The notes beneath the pieces are model-generated. The model was not told the origin of the DNA. It ran no database searches and worked only from the letters and a program-made list of their open reading frames with translations. From positions 1 through 37,687 of the forward strand of contig CALUFA010000022.1 of assembly GCA_944319795.1 (NCBI GenBank): DNA of 37,687 bases, in the 5' to 3' direction. Shown in pieces: positions 1-7,557 of the stretch. The stretch comes from an uncultured Prevotella sp. Its GTDB lineage: Bacteria; Bacteroidota; Bacteroidia; Bacteroidales; Bacteroidaceae. The position numbers and the translations under genes are program-made. The stretch's first letter is position 1. Every line of letters begins with the position of its first letter.

Positions 1-137
1 ATTCAAAAACAATCAGAAGTGAATATTTTACTTTTGCATAAATCCTTGATATATCGACAGATAAGCAGATTTCGGATATATTGAGCAACAACAAACATTC
101 ACTTATAGGTGAATATCGCTATTTTTGAATATTTTGC

Positions 138-207
138 AGGTGCGGAGTGCGAAGTGCGGAATCGAAATTCTCTAAATTGGAAAAGTGAGAAAAGAAACTC
201 CGCACCT
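138..207 (-). terminator. Inverted repeat downstream of the replication gene
   Basis: An 11-bp perfect inverted repeat (AGGTGCGGAGT at 138-148, ACTCCGCACCT at 197-207) encloses an AT-rich loop of 48 nt. It lies just past the stop codon of the leftward replication gene. It could be a terminator or a structural site of the element. There is no clean T-run, so the terminator reading is weak. Confidence 0.3.
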
Positions 208-221
208 CCGCATTTCCGCAG

Positions 222-1163
222 TCATACCATACTTATTAGCTCTTGTATTTTTACATCAGGATATGCAGAACGGTTCAAGTCATTTAGAAGTTGTCTGTAT
301 GGTTGCATAGCTCTGCTGATCGCTGTATTCTTTGAAGATAAAGACCTAATTTTTGCCTCAACTTCTATCATATTGAATTTACAATCTTTCAAAAGTAAAT
401 ATCGCAGATAGTTCGATACATTCTTTACGCACGGAGTTTTCTCTATTCCTCTTACGGCTTCATTAAGAACTGTAGCCAACGGATTAGCTGTTGAGGCCAA
501 TATATCTTCTAATGTATTGTTTTGTACTTCAAGCAAGGCGCGAATTTGTACCTTTGTGTTGATATTTAGCTCAAAACGGATTTTACCTTTAAAGTAATCA
601 AGTAATGCTTTTTGATCGGACAAAAGCCCAAGAAATTCTTTGTTTCCGCTAAGACCAAGTTCATGTTCTTTGTTATAAATGGTAAGACGTTTACGGTGTC
701 GAGGTGTATCGGCAGAGTTTTCTAGCACTATTCCATTTTGCTTTTCTTTGGGAATCCATTTCTTGTAATTGCTGAGGTTCTGTTTGATATAAGAAACAAG
801 GTTATCAAGTTCGCTGTAACATACATCTTTCGTAACATCGCATTTTACTACCTCTGATTTTTGAATAATGTCATTAATGGCAAGTGTACAGATTCCTAAT
901 CGGTTAATTTCTTCAAAGCACTTTTTGATATTGGTTTGATTTATAAGATTGATGTATTCATCTCTTAGGATTTTCCCTGTAAACTCTATGGACAGTTCAC
1001 TGTGTTGGTAATTAGCGATGATGCACAACTGATACGGCTTATCAATGCTGTACTTATGATACAAAAGAAGACCTCCGATGCTTTGAGCGGTAAATGCTTT
1101 CTCATCTATATTGCTAATATGGTTTATGTCAGTAACAATCTTGAGTTTATCAAAACGAATCAT
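222..1163 (-). CDS. Phage/plasmid replication initiator, gene II/X (Phage_CRI-like) family
   Basis: The 313-residue protein resembles the gene II/X replication proteins of filamentous phages and related Bacteroidetes cryptic elements, which nick DNA to start rolling-circle replication. Family-like features seen here are MIRFDKLKIVTD at the N-terminus, VVKCDVTKDV (a D-x-T strand) near residue 110, RLTIYNKEHEL near residue 165 (the Y-x-K region), and IRFELNINTKVQIRALL followed by ...TANPL near residues 195-230. The C-terminal part is Lys/Arg-rich. No capsid, Zot-like or integrase gene is visible, so the element is either partial or continues left of the window. Base composition is AT-rich, unlike the genes to the right, which suggests transfer. 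The assignment rests on recognised motifs rather than a search; a related HUH-type Rep is the alternative. Confidence 0.6.
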   Translation of the reverse strand: MIRFDKLKIVTDINHISNIDEKAFTAQSIGGLLLYHKYSIDKPYQLCIIANYQHSELSIEFTGKILRDEYINLINQTNIKKCFEEINRLGICTLAINDIIQKSEVVKCDVTKDVCYSELDNLVSYIKQNLSNYKKWIPKEKQNGIVLENSADTPRHRKRLTIYNKEHELGLSGNKEFLGLLSDQKALLDYFKGKIRFELNINTKVQIRALLEVQNNTLEDILASTANPLATVLNEAVRGIEKTPCVKNVSNYLRYLLLKDCKFNMIEVEAKIRSLSSKNTAISRAMQPYRQLLNDLNRSAYPDVKIQELISMV

Positions 1164-1269
1164 TTATATATTTATGTATAGCTTTATTTTGCTTGCTGAT
1201 TGACAAGTTTTGTCACCTTGACAAGTAGTAATGAAAGGTAGGGAGTTATACCTCCCCACCTCATTATTT

Positions 1270-1425
1270 TCAGTCTGCTGTCGGCTTATGAGGGATATTC
1301 TTCCAATAGGATTTCAGGCCGTTTGAAATAGCCTCTTTGTGTGTGAATGATTTGCTTTTCCCTCTCATACTTTGGCTAATCTTAGCCCTTGTTTCATCAG
1401 ATAATTCTCTGTACTGTCTTTTCAT
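1270..1425 (-). CDS. NUMOD3-like 51-residue DNA-binding microprotein
   Basis: A 51-codon frame starts at ATG (1425-1423) and ends at TGA (1272-1270). It reads MKRQYRELSDETRAKISQSM and continues with RGKSKSFTHKEAISNGLKSY. The pattern 'LSDETRAKIS..MRGKS.S..HKEAIS.GL..YW' closely resembles the NUMOD3 helix-turn-helix repeat that GIY-YIG and HNH homing endonucleases use to bind DNA, but no nuclease domain is attached. It sits about 105 bp upstream of the replication gene on the same strand, so the two may form one transcription unit. Possible roles are copy control, origin binding or an accessory DNA-binding factor for the initiator; these are inferences. It is short, but its strong family-like pattern supports a real gene. 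Confidence 0.6.
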   Translation of the reverse strand: MKRQYRELSDETRAKISQSMRGKSKSFTHKEAISNGLKSYWKNIPHKPTAD

Positions 1426-1858
1426 TGCTTATGTGTTTATGCTATTATTATATATATAAATATGGTGTACATTGGAAAGTTTATCAAGAGTAATAAGTTT
1501 AATGCGCAAATTTTCTGAAGATTTTTTTGAGAGACACGGCAAATCGACAACTTCCTACTGTACTTATCACTAATAAGCATAATAAGAGCCAGGATACGGC
1601 AGTTAAGGCGTACATTTACAAGAGGATACGACTTATAAGATGGGGTGATTTGCTACTTAAAGTAATATGAGGTATTTAGGGGTAAAAAAAGGAGGGCAAA
1701 AAATTAGATAGAATTTTTTTGTTGAAAATCGGCATAAGTCGGTGATATATAGGCACAACAAGAAAAATAGTACTGTACCCTATAATTGTACCCTACAAAT
1801 TATATATACCATATATATTGCTTATAATCAGTATATAATAAAAATCGAGTGGGAGTGA
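1426..1858. other. AT-rich gene-free stretch upstream of the replication gene
   Basis: I see no convincing coding frame. A 22-codon frame from 1502 (MRKFSEDFFERHGKSTTSYC...) stops early and is not supported. The stretch is rich in TATATA runs (around 1450 and 1800-1840) and in A/G runs, and probably holds promoter or control sequence for the leftward replication genes. Confidence 0.35.
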
Positions 1859-1963
1859 GGCGATACGCCGTTAGCTTCCGGCAAAATAAAAAAACTATTT
1901 GTTGCAAACAAATGGTTTTAAGCCGCTGTTTGCGCGACGCATTAGCCGCCAAAACAGCGGCTT
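1859..1963. other. Cluster of three hairpins, candidate replication origin or recombination site
   Basis: Three hairpins lie in 105 bp: GGCG-ATA-CGCC (1859-1869), ATTTGTT-GCA-AACAAAT (1897-1913, perfect 7-bp stem) and AAGCCGCTGTTT paired with AAACAGCGGCTT (1920-1931 with 1952-1963, perfect 12-bp stem, 20-nt loop). Local GC content rises sharply relative to the flanks. Rolling-circle replicons carry such hairpin groups at double- and single-strand origins, and the site is 0.7 kb upstream of the initiator gene. The third hairpin is followed by TTTCAATTATT and could instead be a terminator. Confidence 0.4.
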
Positions 1964-2090
1964 TCAATTATTCTAACAATGATTAACGGGGAACGTTTTT
2001 ATAAAATACGCAAGTTCGATATAAGGATTATTTCACAAAAGTATCGTTGTTGTATTAACGTCAATTCGGTATGAGAAGTATGTAATCATT

Positions 2091-2240
2091 CTAAGCCGTA
2101 AGAAGTCTGTGGCATACCGTCATTCCGGGTTTAGACCCGGAATCCAGTATAAAATGCAACCACTTAATTTGCAAAATATTTTCCTGGATTCCGGGTCTAA
2201 ACCCGGAATGACGGTATGCCACAGACTTCTTACGGTTTAG
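2091..2240. repeat. REPIN-like 150-bp long palindrome
   Basis: Two 57-bp arms (2091-2147 and 2184-2240) are reverse complements at 56 of 57 positions, with a 36-nt AT-rich loop. Each arm contains its own small dyad, CATTCCGGGT then TT then AGACCCGGAATC. This core looks like the REP-type palindromes scattered in many bacterial genomes and mobilised in trans by RAYT transposases. Near-perfect arms suggest recent origin or maintained structure. No protein-coding signal is credible inside it. Confidence 0.75.
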
Positions 2241-2273
2241 TTGGTATCTGTCTGCGTAGTTATCATTCATGGT

Positions 2274-2491
2274 TTTTACCTTCACAATGTCACACTATAC
2301 GTTATCATGTTGAAAAACAGCGTTTTATGTTGTGATATTAGTGTTGTCTGACTGTCACTAATGTCACAGCGTAAGGTACAGGGAATGGTTGGCGGCGTGT
2401 GAATGTAGTGACGGTGAATACGTTTTAATGTCACATGCTAAATATATGATATTAAATGTTTTATGCGAGATGTGACATTGTGAAGGTAAAA
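2274..2491. mobile_element. 218-bp MITE-like element with 21-bp terminal inverted repeats
   Basis: Perfect 21-bp inverted termini lie at 2274-2294 (TTTTACCTTCACAATGTCAC then A) and 2471-2491. The inner motif AATGTCACA recurs at about 2286, 2360 and 2428, with its complement at the right end. The interior has no open frame of note. The element begins 33 bp after the long palindrome at 2240. It may be a non-autonomous insertion or a multi-site protein-binding region. I could not identify a target-site duplication. Confidence 0.55.
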
Positions 2492-2675
2492 TAATGGAGC
2501 GAAAACTATATGATCAGATGTTTATTGGGGAATTTATACAGAACTGACGTAACCCATGTCCTTGTCAGCATGTAACGGCCTTATAATCAATCGTATGCAT
2601 GGAAATTTGACATACTAATGGATTATTTGCAAAGATTTTTTCAGCAGTATCGCAATTCGTAGTGTTTTGTTGTGT

Positions 2676-2734
2676 CGGATGTGGCATATTAGGGTGTAAA
2701 AGGCATCATATTAGTGCGTAAAAAGACGGCTTTT
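2676..2734. repeat. 22-bp-period dyad array E (degenerate)
   Basis: Units start at 2676 (CGGATGTGGCATATT, degenerate), 2698 (AAAAGGCATCATATT) and 2720 (AAAAAGACGGCTTTT), exactly 22 bp apart. The spacers AGGGTGT and AGTGCGT match the GY-ending spacers of the other four arrays in the window. It lies at the junction between the AT-rich foreign stretch and the GC-rich genes. Confidence 0.6.
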
Positions 2735-2872
2735 GGTGAGGATGTGGATTCCGAGGCTCTTTGCCTGGAAATCCCGAACAGCCGTTAAGGCAATGCAAAT
2801 GCAATGGGCTTATTGCCGGTTGGGCGGTTCGCTTTTCGTGCCTTTCTTATCCCCGAGCCGTCGTAACAAAAC

Positions 2873-2916
2873 GGAAAAACTCCGCAAAATGCTACGGGCG
2901 CTTTGCGGAGTTTTCC
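2873..2916 (-). terminator. Intrinsic terminator of the leftward secreted-protein gene
   Basis: AAAACTCCGCAAA (2876-2888) pairs with TTTGCGGAGTTTT (2902-2914), a 13-bp stem with a 13-nt loop. On the minus strand the hairpin is followed by a T-rich tail (TTTTTCCGTTTTGTT). It begins 36 bp past the stop codon at 2952. Confidence 0.75.
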
Positions 2917-2951
2917 TGTTATAGGCGTTGATTAAGAAGCCGTGGGGGATG

Positions 2952-3596
2952 TTACTTGTTGACGAATTTCTTTCCGTTCATAATCAGTATGCCCTTGGCG
3001 TCTTTGTTTGTGCGCCGGCCCGACATGTCGTAAACGGGGGCGTTGTCGCCGGTTGCAGTAGCGGCGGCGTTGTCGATGCCGGTCGTGCCCGTGTAGTTTA
3101 CCTCTATGTAGTAAATGTTCACGCCCGACTTGGGGCTGTAAAGGTAAACGGTAGCAGGCTCGCTACCTTCATACGTGTACGATTGCTCTTGGGCCGGCGA
3201 TCCTAACGCCTCGAGCTCGGCCGCAACGTTGTCGAACGTTCCCGTGGCTACGTTGAGCGTGCGGTCTGAGCTGCTGCTCGACGATATCAGTCCTACGTTG
3301 ATGGTGCAGGGGCCGCTTACCTCGAAGTTTACGTTGCGGTAGCCGGCGTTGCCCGTACCGCTGAGCTTCAGGCGTTTGGTGCATTCGTAGGTGTTGTTGG
3401 CCCCCTCGATGGTCTTGTTGTTCCCGTCGATAACGACGCTGTTGTCGGCGTCTGCCATTACGGTCAGCCCGTCTACGGTGGCGGTAGCCTTGAATTCCTG
3501 CTCGTCCCATTCCGAGAAGTTCCATACTTTCCGTTCTTGCGCGTTTGCGCATACGGCCATGAGCGCCACGGCCGCCAGGGTAAATAACTTTTTCAT
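2952..3596 (-). CDS. Secreted protein of unknown function with Bacteroidetes C-terminal tail
   Basis: The 214-residue protein starts with a signal peptide (MKKLFTLAAVALMAVCANAQ, cleavage after AQ). The mature part begins KVWNFSEWD and is Ser/Thr/Asn-rich and probably all-beta, with a run of five serines near residue 110. It ends TGIDNA... then PVYDMSGRRTNKDAKG and IMNGKKFVNK, a tail seen on many Prevotella secreted proteins. The N-terminal 'FSEW' segment resembles the start of the mature pectinesterase encoded divergently at 3947, so both may share a polysaccharide-related or cell-surface role; that link is inference. The start is set at ATG 3596 because the longer frame begins with TTG at 3602. 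A -7 element lies 45 bp upstream. Confidence 0.8.
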   Translation of the reverse strand: MKKLFTLAAVALMAVCANAQERKVWNFSEWDEQEFKATATVDGLTVMADADNSVVIDGNNKTIEGANNTYECTKRLKLSGTGNAGYRNVNFEVSGPCTINVGLISSSSSSDRTLNVATGTFDNVAAELEALGSPAQEQSYTYEGSEPATVYLYSPKSGVNIYYIEVNYTGTTGIDNAAATATGDNAPVYDMSGRRTNKDAKGILIMNGKKFVNK

Positions 3597-3640
3597 AATC
3601 AAACTGTTTTTAATAATTTGTTTTAATAAGTAATCGGTTG

Positions 3641-3648
3641 CAAAGATA
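3641..3648 (-). promoter_or_regulatory. Bacteroidetes -7 element for the secreted-protein gene
   Basis: TATCTTTG on the minus strand matches TAnnTTTG and lies 45 bp upstream of the ATG at 3596. No good TTTG lies at the expected -33 distance. Confidence 0.5.
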
Positions 3649-3769
3649 CGTTTTTTTATGTAACGGCGGCGTTTTGTTAATGTAAAAAATCAAAAAAACA
3701 TGCCGCCGCTTCTGTTGCCGCGTATTGCGCCGCCTTGGCATGCCGGTATGTTTTTATTTCCGCTTTTTG

Positions 3770-3800
3770 TTGGCGTTGTATGCTTTTTTGCGTATCTTTG
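3770..3800 (+). promoter_or_regulatory. Promoter for the pectinesterase gene
   Basis: TTGG (3770-3773), 19 bp, then TATCTTTG (3793-3800). The -7 box fits the Bacteroidetes consensus and the -33 box is one base off TTTG. It implies an untranslated leader of about 140 nt before the ATG at 3947. Nothing else of note was found in 3649-3946. Confidence 0.55.
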
Positions 3801-3946
3801 TAGCCGTGGAATCTTTACTTGGCCGTAATAATCTGCCGCCGGGCGGATTTGTCAGGCGGCTTTGCGCCATGCGCCCATACGGCGCAAGGCGGCGTGGTTG
3901 GAAAACGATTTACTAAAAACAATTTTTGACTAATTAATTTAAAGAC

Positions 3947-6793
3947 ATGAAGACAAACCGATTATTCAGACGGGGCTTATTGTGCCTCGCCGCCCTTGCC
4001 GCGTGTACGGCTTGGGCCCAGGACGCCGGCCCAGGCTCCGCCGGCATCCAGGAGAAGGAGCTTTACGCTACCGACTTCTCCGAGTGGAACAACCTTAGCG
4101 CGACGGCCGCCGAGACCGTCGCCCATACGGCCGGTACGAAGTACAGCCATGAGAACATTGCGTTTACGGTTTACAACACGGCCGTAGCCCCCGATCCGAA
4201 CACGCTCGGGATAGACTGGAACAAGTTCGACGACGGCTTGGTGGGCGGCACGCTGCGCGCCGAGAAGAACGGCGGCTCTTACGTCGTTACGTCGGTTTTG
4301 GCCTCGGTCACCAGGGTTACGTTCGTCCACGGGGCCACCGGCGGCAACCGCGGTTGGGCCCTTTGGGCCAAGGGCGACGGCGACGCCGACTGGGTGCAGA
4401 TAACGAAGTCGGTGGCCGACCCGGCCGGATGGTGCGAGGTTTCGGCCGACGTAGACCGCACCAACTGCCAATTGAAGTTCACCAACATCGACGACGCGCA
4501 GAATGCTTACATGTTTCGCTTGAATATTTACGGCGACGTCGACATGTCGCTTGCGCCCGCCCTCGGCACGTTTACTTACAACGGCGTTACTTACCAGGCC
4601 GGAGAGATATTCGAAGAGGTGGAGCCCGGGGTGCAGCAGGCTACCATCGAGCTGTCTAACTCGGTGGAGCTGCCTTCCGAGGCCAATCCCGTTACCGGCA
4701 TTACGTGCGACAACGGCGAGCTTGACGGCAACGTGGCCTACACGGCCAACGGCGACGGCTCGGTAACGGTGACGATGAAGGTGGCGGCCAACGGCTCCGT
4801 GACGGCTTACAATGCCGTATTCGTGCATAAGCCGTATTTCACCTTATATTATATAGATACCGACGGTAAGACCGTGCTCGACTCGTCGCAGAAGGTAGAG
4901 AAGGATGCCGCGATAGGCACTCTGCGCGGATACGACGGCGTAACCGTGGCCGAGGGCAAGGCCGTGCGCGGATGGTTCGCCGGGGCCGACGGCGGCGAGA
5001 AGTACGCCGCGGACTACGTAGTGACGGCGGACTTGAACCTCTATGCCGTGGCTACCGACATAGAGACGGCCAACGGCACGTCGCGCTACACGTTCGACCT
5101 TACCGATAAATATTTCTACGACGAGGACCACGAGGCGTTCAACGCCGAGGGCGCCCAGTTCCACGACACCACGCACGGCTGGACCCTCGAGTCAGACGGC
5201 AAGATCGACCTGCTCGTGGGCGGCCACGCCTACATCATTGCCACGCTCTGCCGTTACAGCAAGCAGGACGCCGTGCTGACCCTGGCCGACGCCTCGGGCA
5301 ACGAGGTGGCAACGGCCAGCGGATACAGCTCGACCGACGGCAAGACCGTCATGATGGAGTACACCGGCGGCGCAGGCACGGTGACCCTTACCGCGAGCAA
5401 CGAGGTTTACCTGCATAAGCTCGTGATAGCCAACGTCGAAGACGCTCCCGTAGAGAAGAACGGACAGGGCTATTACGTAGTAAGGCAGGGCGACGGCGGC
5501 AACCTGCTTACCGTGCTCGACATCGTGAACTCGCAGGCTTCGGCCGACGAACGCACGTTCGTCTTCCTGCCCGACGGCACATACGACCTCGGCAACGAGG
5601 TGCTTACCCCCATTTCAGGCGACAACATCTCGATAATCGGGCAGAGCATGGACAACACGGTCATCGTGAACGAAGCTCCCGAAGAGGGCATCGGCGTGTC
5701 GGCAACGTTCCTTATTACGGGTAAGAATACCTACTTCCAAGACCTTACGCTTAAGAACGCTTACGACTATTACCAGCCGGGCTTCGCCGGGCGCGCCGTC
5801 GTAATACAGGACAAGGGCGACCGCACGATCTGCAAGAACGTCAGGCTGCTGTCATACCAGGATACGTATTATTCGAACAATAAGGCCAAGTTCTATTTTG
5901 AAGATTCAGACATACACGGAACGGTAGACTTCATCTGCGGCGGCGGCGACGTGTTCTTCAACAACTGTACGCTCACCGTTGAGCCCCGCTCGGCCGACGG
6001 CAGCGGCGAATGCACGCTTACGGCACCGTCGACCGACGTGGCCGGCGGCAACCAGTGGGGCTACGTGTTCAGCGGATGTACGATAGACAGCAAGGCCGAA
6101 CGGTTCAACTACGGCCGCGCGTGGAACGACCGTCCGCGCTGCGCATACATCAACACTACGCTGCTGCAGCCCGAAAGGCTCAACGCCAACCGCTGGACGT
6201 TGGGCGGCATGAACGTCGTGGCCGATAAGTTCGTTGAGTACAATACGATGGATGCCGACGGCAAGGTGGTTTCTCCCGAGTCGTGGGTGCTCACGTTTAC
6301 GAAAGGCGACAAGAGCAACACCTACGAGACGATACTTTCGGACGAGGAAGCTGCCGAGTACGACATAGACAACGTGTTCAAGACTTGGACGCCCGACGAG
6401 TATGCCGCGCAGAAGCAGATGGGCGCCCTCCGCGTGGAAGGCTCAACCTTATCTTGGGACGCCGTTGACGGCGCGAAGGCTTACGCAGTGTTCTTCAACG
6501 GTCAGTTCATAGGCATGCAGACCGAAACCTCGATTACGACAACGGCCGAAGTGCTTAATCCTTCGTTTGAAGGCTACTCGGTGCGCGCTGCGAACGAGCA
6601 TGGAGGCTTCGGCGAAGCTGCCAGCGTAACCTCTACCGGCATAACCAATGCTGAGGTCGAAGGCGACGGCATTGCGGCCACTACGTATTACAGCTTGCAG
6701 GGAACTCGCGTCAGTAATGCCTATTCAGGCGTTGTCATCAAGGTTGACACGATGACCGACGGAAGCGTTAAAACCACTAAAATGGTAAAGTGA
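3947..6793 (+). CDS. Large modular secreted pectinesterase (CE8 family)
   Basis: The 948-residue protein is predicted to remove methyl groups from pectin. After a signal peptide (to about residue 25, ...AAWAQ-like end) comes a beta-rich module (about 39-200), an Ig-like stretch, an InlB/Listeria-Bacteroides type repeat (about 297-374), a carbohydrate-binding-like module (about 378-495), the pectinesterase beta-helix (about 509-785), a fibronectin-like piece and a sorting-type tail (YYSLQGTRVS...). Catalytic landmarks are QDTYY (Q638, D639), GTVDFICGGG (D661) and YGRAW (R724), with spacings typical of the family. The usual first glutamine of QAVAL is replaced by Arg in GRAVVI (R616). Length is two to three times that of a single-domain enzyme. 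It probably acts outside the cell or at the surface. Confidence 0.88.
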   Translation: MKTNRLFRRGLLCLAALAACTAWAQDAGPGSAGIQEKELYATDFSEWNNLSATAAETVAHTAGTKYSHENIAFTVYNTAVAPDPNTLGIDWNKFDDGLVGGTLRAEKNGGSYVVTSVLASVTRVTFVHGATGGNRGWALWAKGDGDADWVQITKSVADPAGWCEVSADVDRTNCQLKFTNIDDAQNAYMFRLNIYGDVDMSLAPALGTFTYNGVTYQAGEIFEEVEPGVQQATIELSNSVELPSEANPVTGITCDNGELDGNVAYTANGDGSVTVTMKVAANGSVTAYNAVFVHKPYFTLYYIDTDGKTVLDSSQKVEKDAAIGTLRGYDGVTVAEGKAVRGWFAGADGGEKYAADYVVTADLNLYAVATDIETANGTSRYTFDLTDKYFYDEDHEAFNAEGAQFHDTTHGWTLESDGKIDLLVGGHAYIIATLCRYSKQDAVLTLADASGNEVATASGYSSTDGKTVMMEYTGGAGTVTLTASNEVYLHKLVIANVEDAPVEKNGQGYYVVRQGDGGNLLTVLDIVNSQASADERTFVFLPDGTYDLGNEVLTPISGDNISIIGQSMDNTVIVNEAPEEGIGVSATFLITGKNTYFQDLTLKNAYDYYQPGFAGRAVVIQDKGDRTICKNVRLLSYQDTYYSNNKAKFYFEDSDIHGTVDFICGGGDVFFNNCTLTVEPRSADGSGECTLTAPSTDVAGGNQWGYVFSGCTIDSKAERFNYGRAWNDRPRCAYINTTLLQPERLNANRWTLGGMNVVADKFVEYNTMDADGKVVSPESWVLTFTKGDKSNTYETILSDEEAAEYDIDNVFKTWTPDEYAAQKQMGALRVEGSTLSWDAVDGAKAYAVFFNGQFIGMQTETSITTTAEVLNPSFEGYSVRAANEHGGFGEAASVTSTGITNAEVEGDGIAATTYYSLQGTRVSNAYSGVVIKVDTMTDGSVKTTKMVK

Positions 6794-6822
6794 CAGGCTA
6801 ACGGCAACGCCGTAACATAATG

Positions 6823-6860
6823 TGAAGGCCGTCTTTCAGAACCCTGAAAGACGGCCTTTG
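6823..6860. terminator. Bidirectional terminator, two-unit relative of the 22-bp dyads
   Basis: AAGGCCGTCTTTCA (6825-6838) pairs perfectly with TGAAAGACGGCCTT (6845-6858) around a 6-nt loop, between two convergent genes. The two halves resemble two array units (GAAGGCCGTCTTTC, GAAAGACGGCCTTTG) placed 23 bp apart in inverse orientation, like the last pair of the 11.0-kb array. Confidence 0.75.
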
Positions 6861-6862
6861 CG

Positions 6863-7528
6863 TTACTTGTATATGAAATAACCGCCGTTGTTTCCTTGGG
6901 CGTATTTGTTTAATAGGCTCAAGATATATTCGGCGTTGGCCCTTACTTGCGCCTCGTCGCCGTCGTATCCGTTTACGAGGATGAGCACCCTGCGCGTGCC
7001 GAGGTCTATCTTCGTGCGCTCGTTGTCGCTTGTCGGCGTGCCCACTCCGCCCGAGGCGTCGCGGTAGACGGGCAGTCCGGCAATGTTCAGCGTGCCCCGT
7101 CCTATGCCTTCGTAAGGCTCACCTTCGCGCCCGATGCCTAAGGTCAGCGTGTCGCCGTCGAACTTGTCGGCGTCGAATCCGCCTATGCTGTAACCGTAGG
7201 CGATGCTGGCGAGGTTGACAAGGTCGACGAGCGTGTCGATTTGGTACAGCTTCTTGCCTTGCAGCATGCGCCTTATCAGCGCCTCGGCAGCGGGGCGGTA
7301 GCGGCTCGGATCTTTTCCGCATGCGCGGTAGACACGGCGTGTGGCCTCGATACCGGATATTTGTTTTATCGTCTCGGTAGTGTATCCGGCCTTGAGCTTT
7401 TCGCCCAAGGTCTCTATTTCAGCCCAAAGCCCGGCGCTGTATTCGCTGTTTGCAACGTCTGCTCCAACCGCCGCGCCGACGAAACACGGGCATACTTGTT
7501 CGATTTCTTGTGATACGATGATGTTCAT
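6863..7528 (-). CDS. B3/B4 tRNA-binding-domain protein
   Basis: The 221-residue protein matches the stand-alone B3/B4 domain family, which resembles part of the phenylalanyl-tRNA synthetase beta chain. Recognisable segments are the GIEATRRVYRACGKDPSRYRP stretch, LYQIDTLVDLVNLASI, GYSIGGFDADK, and RTKIDLGTRRVLILVNGYDG near the C-terminus. Stand-alone members are thought to act on tRNA or misacylated tRNA, but this one's substrate is unknown. No signal peptide is seen, so it is probably cytosolic. It follows the sulfur-transfer flavoprotein by 29 bp on the same strand and probably shares its transcript. It ends at a bidirectional terminator. Confidence 0.8.
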   Translation of the reverse strand: MNIIVSQEIEQVCPCFVGAAVGADVANSEYSAGLWAEIETLGEKLKAGYTTETIKQISGIEATRRVYRACGKDPSRYRPAAEALIRRMLQGKKLYQIDTLVDLVNLASIAYGYSIGGFDADKFDGDTLTLGIGREGEPYEGIGRGTLNIAGLPVYRDASGGVGTPTSDNERTKIDLGTRRVLILVNGYDGDEAQVRANAEYILSLLNKYAQGNNGGYFIYK

Positions 7529-7557
7529 TTTCGTGTTATTTTAATGTCGGTAGAGTG

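Noticed and set aside
18-119. GTGAATAT direct repeats about 94 bp apart at the left edge
   Set aside because: Eight bases in AT-rich DNA is too short to separate from chance.
1502-1570. Short frame MRKFSEDFFERHGKSTTSYC, possible integrase start
   Set aside because: It stops after 22 codons and neighbouring frames give no integrase-like continuation.
1920-1963. attC or integron-type recombination site at the large hairpin
   Set aside because: No paired GTTRRRY/RYYYAAC boxes are present.
2091-2285. 64-codon frame across the long palindrome
   Set aside because: It is produced by the palindrome sequence itself.
3977-4828. 283-codon minus-strand open frame inside the pectinesterase gene
   Set aside because: It is antisense to a clear enzyme gene, shows no domain, and is Arg/Val/His-rich as expected from the reverse of GC-rich codons.
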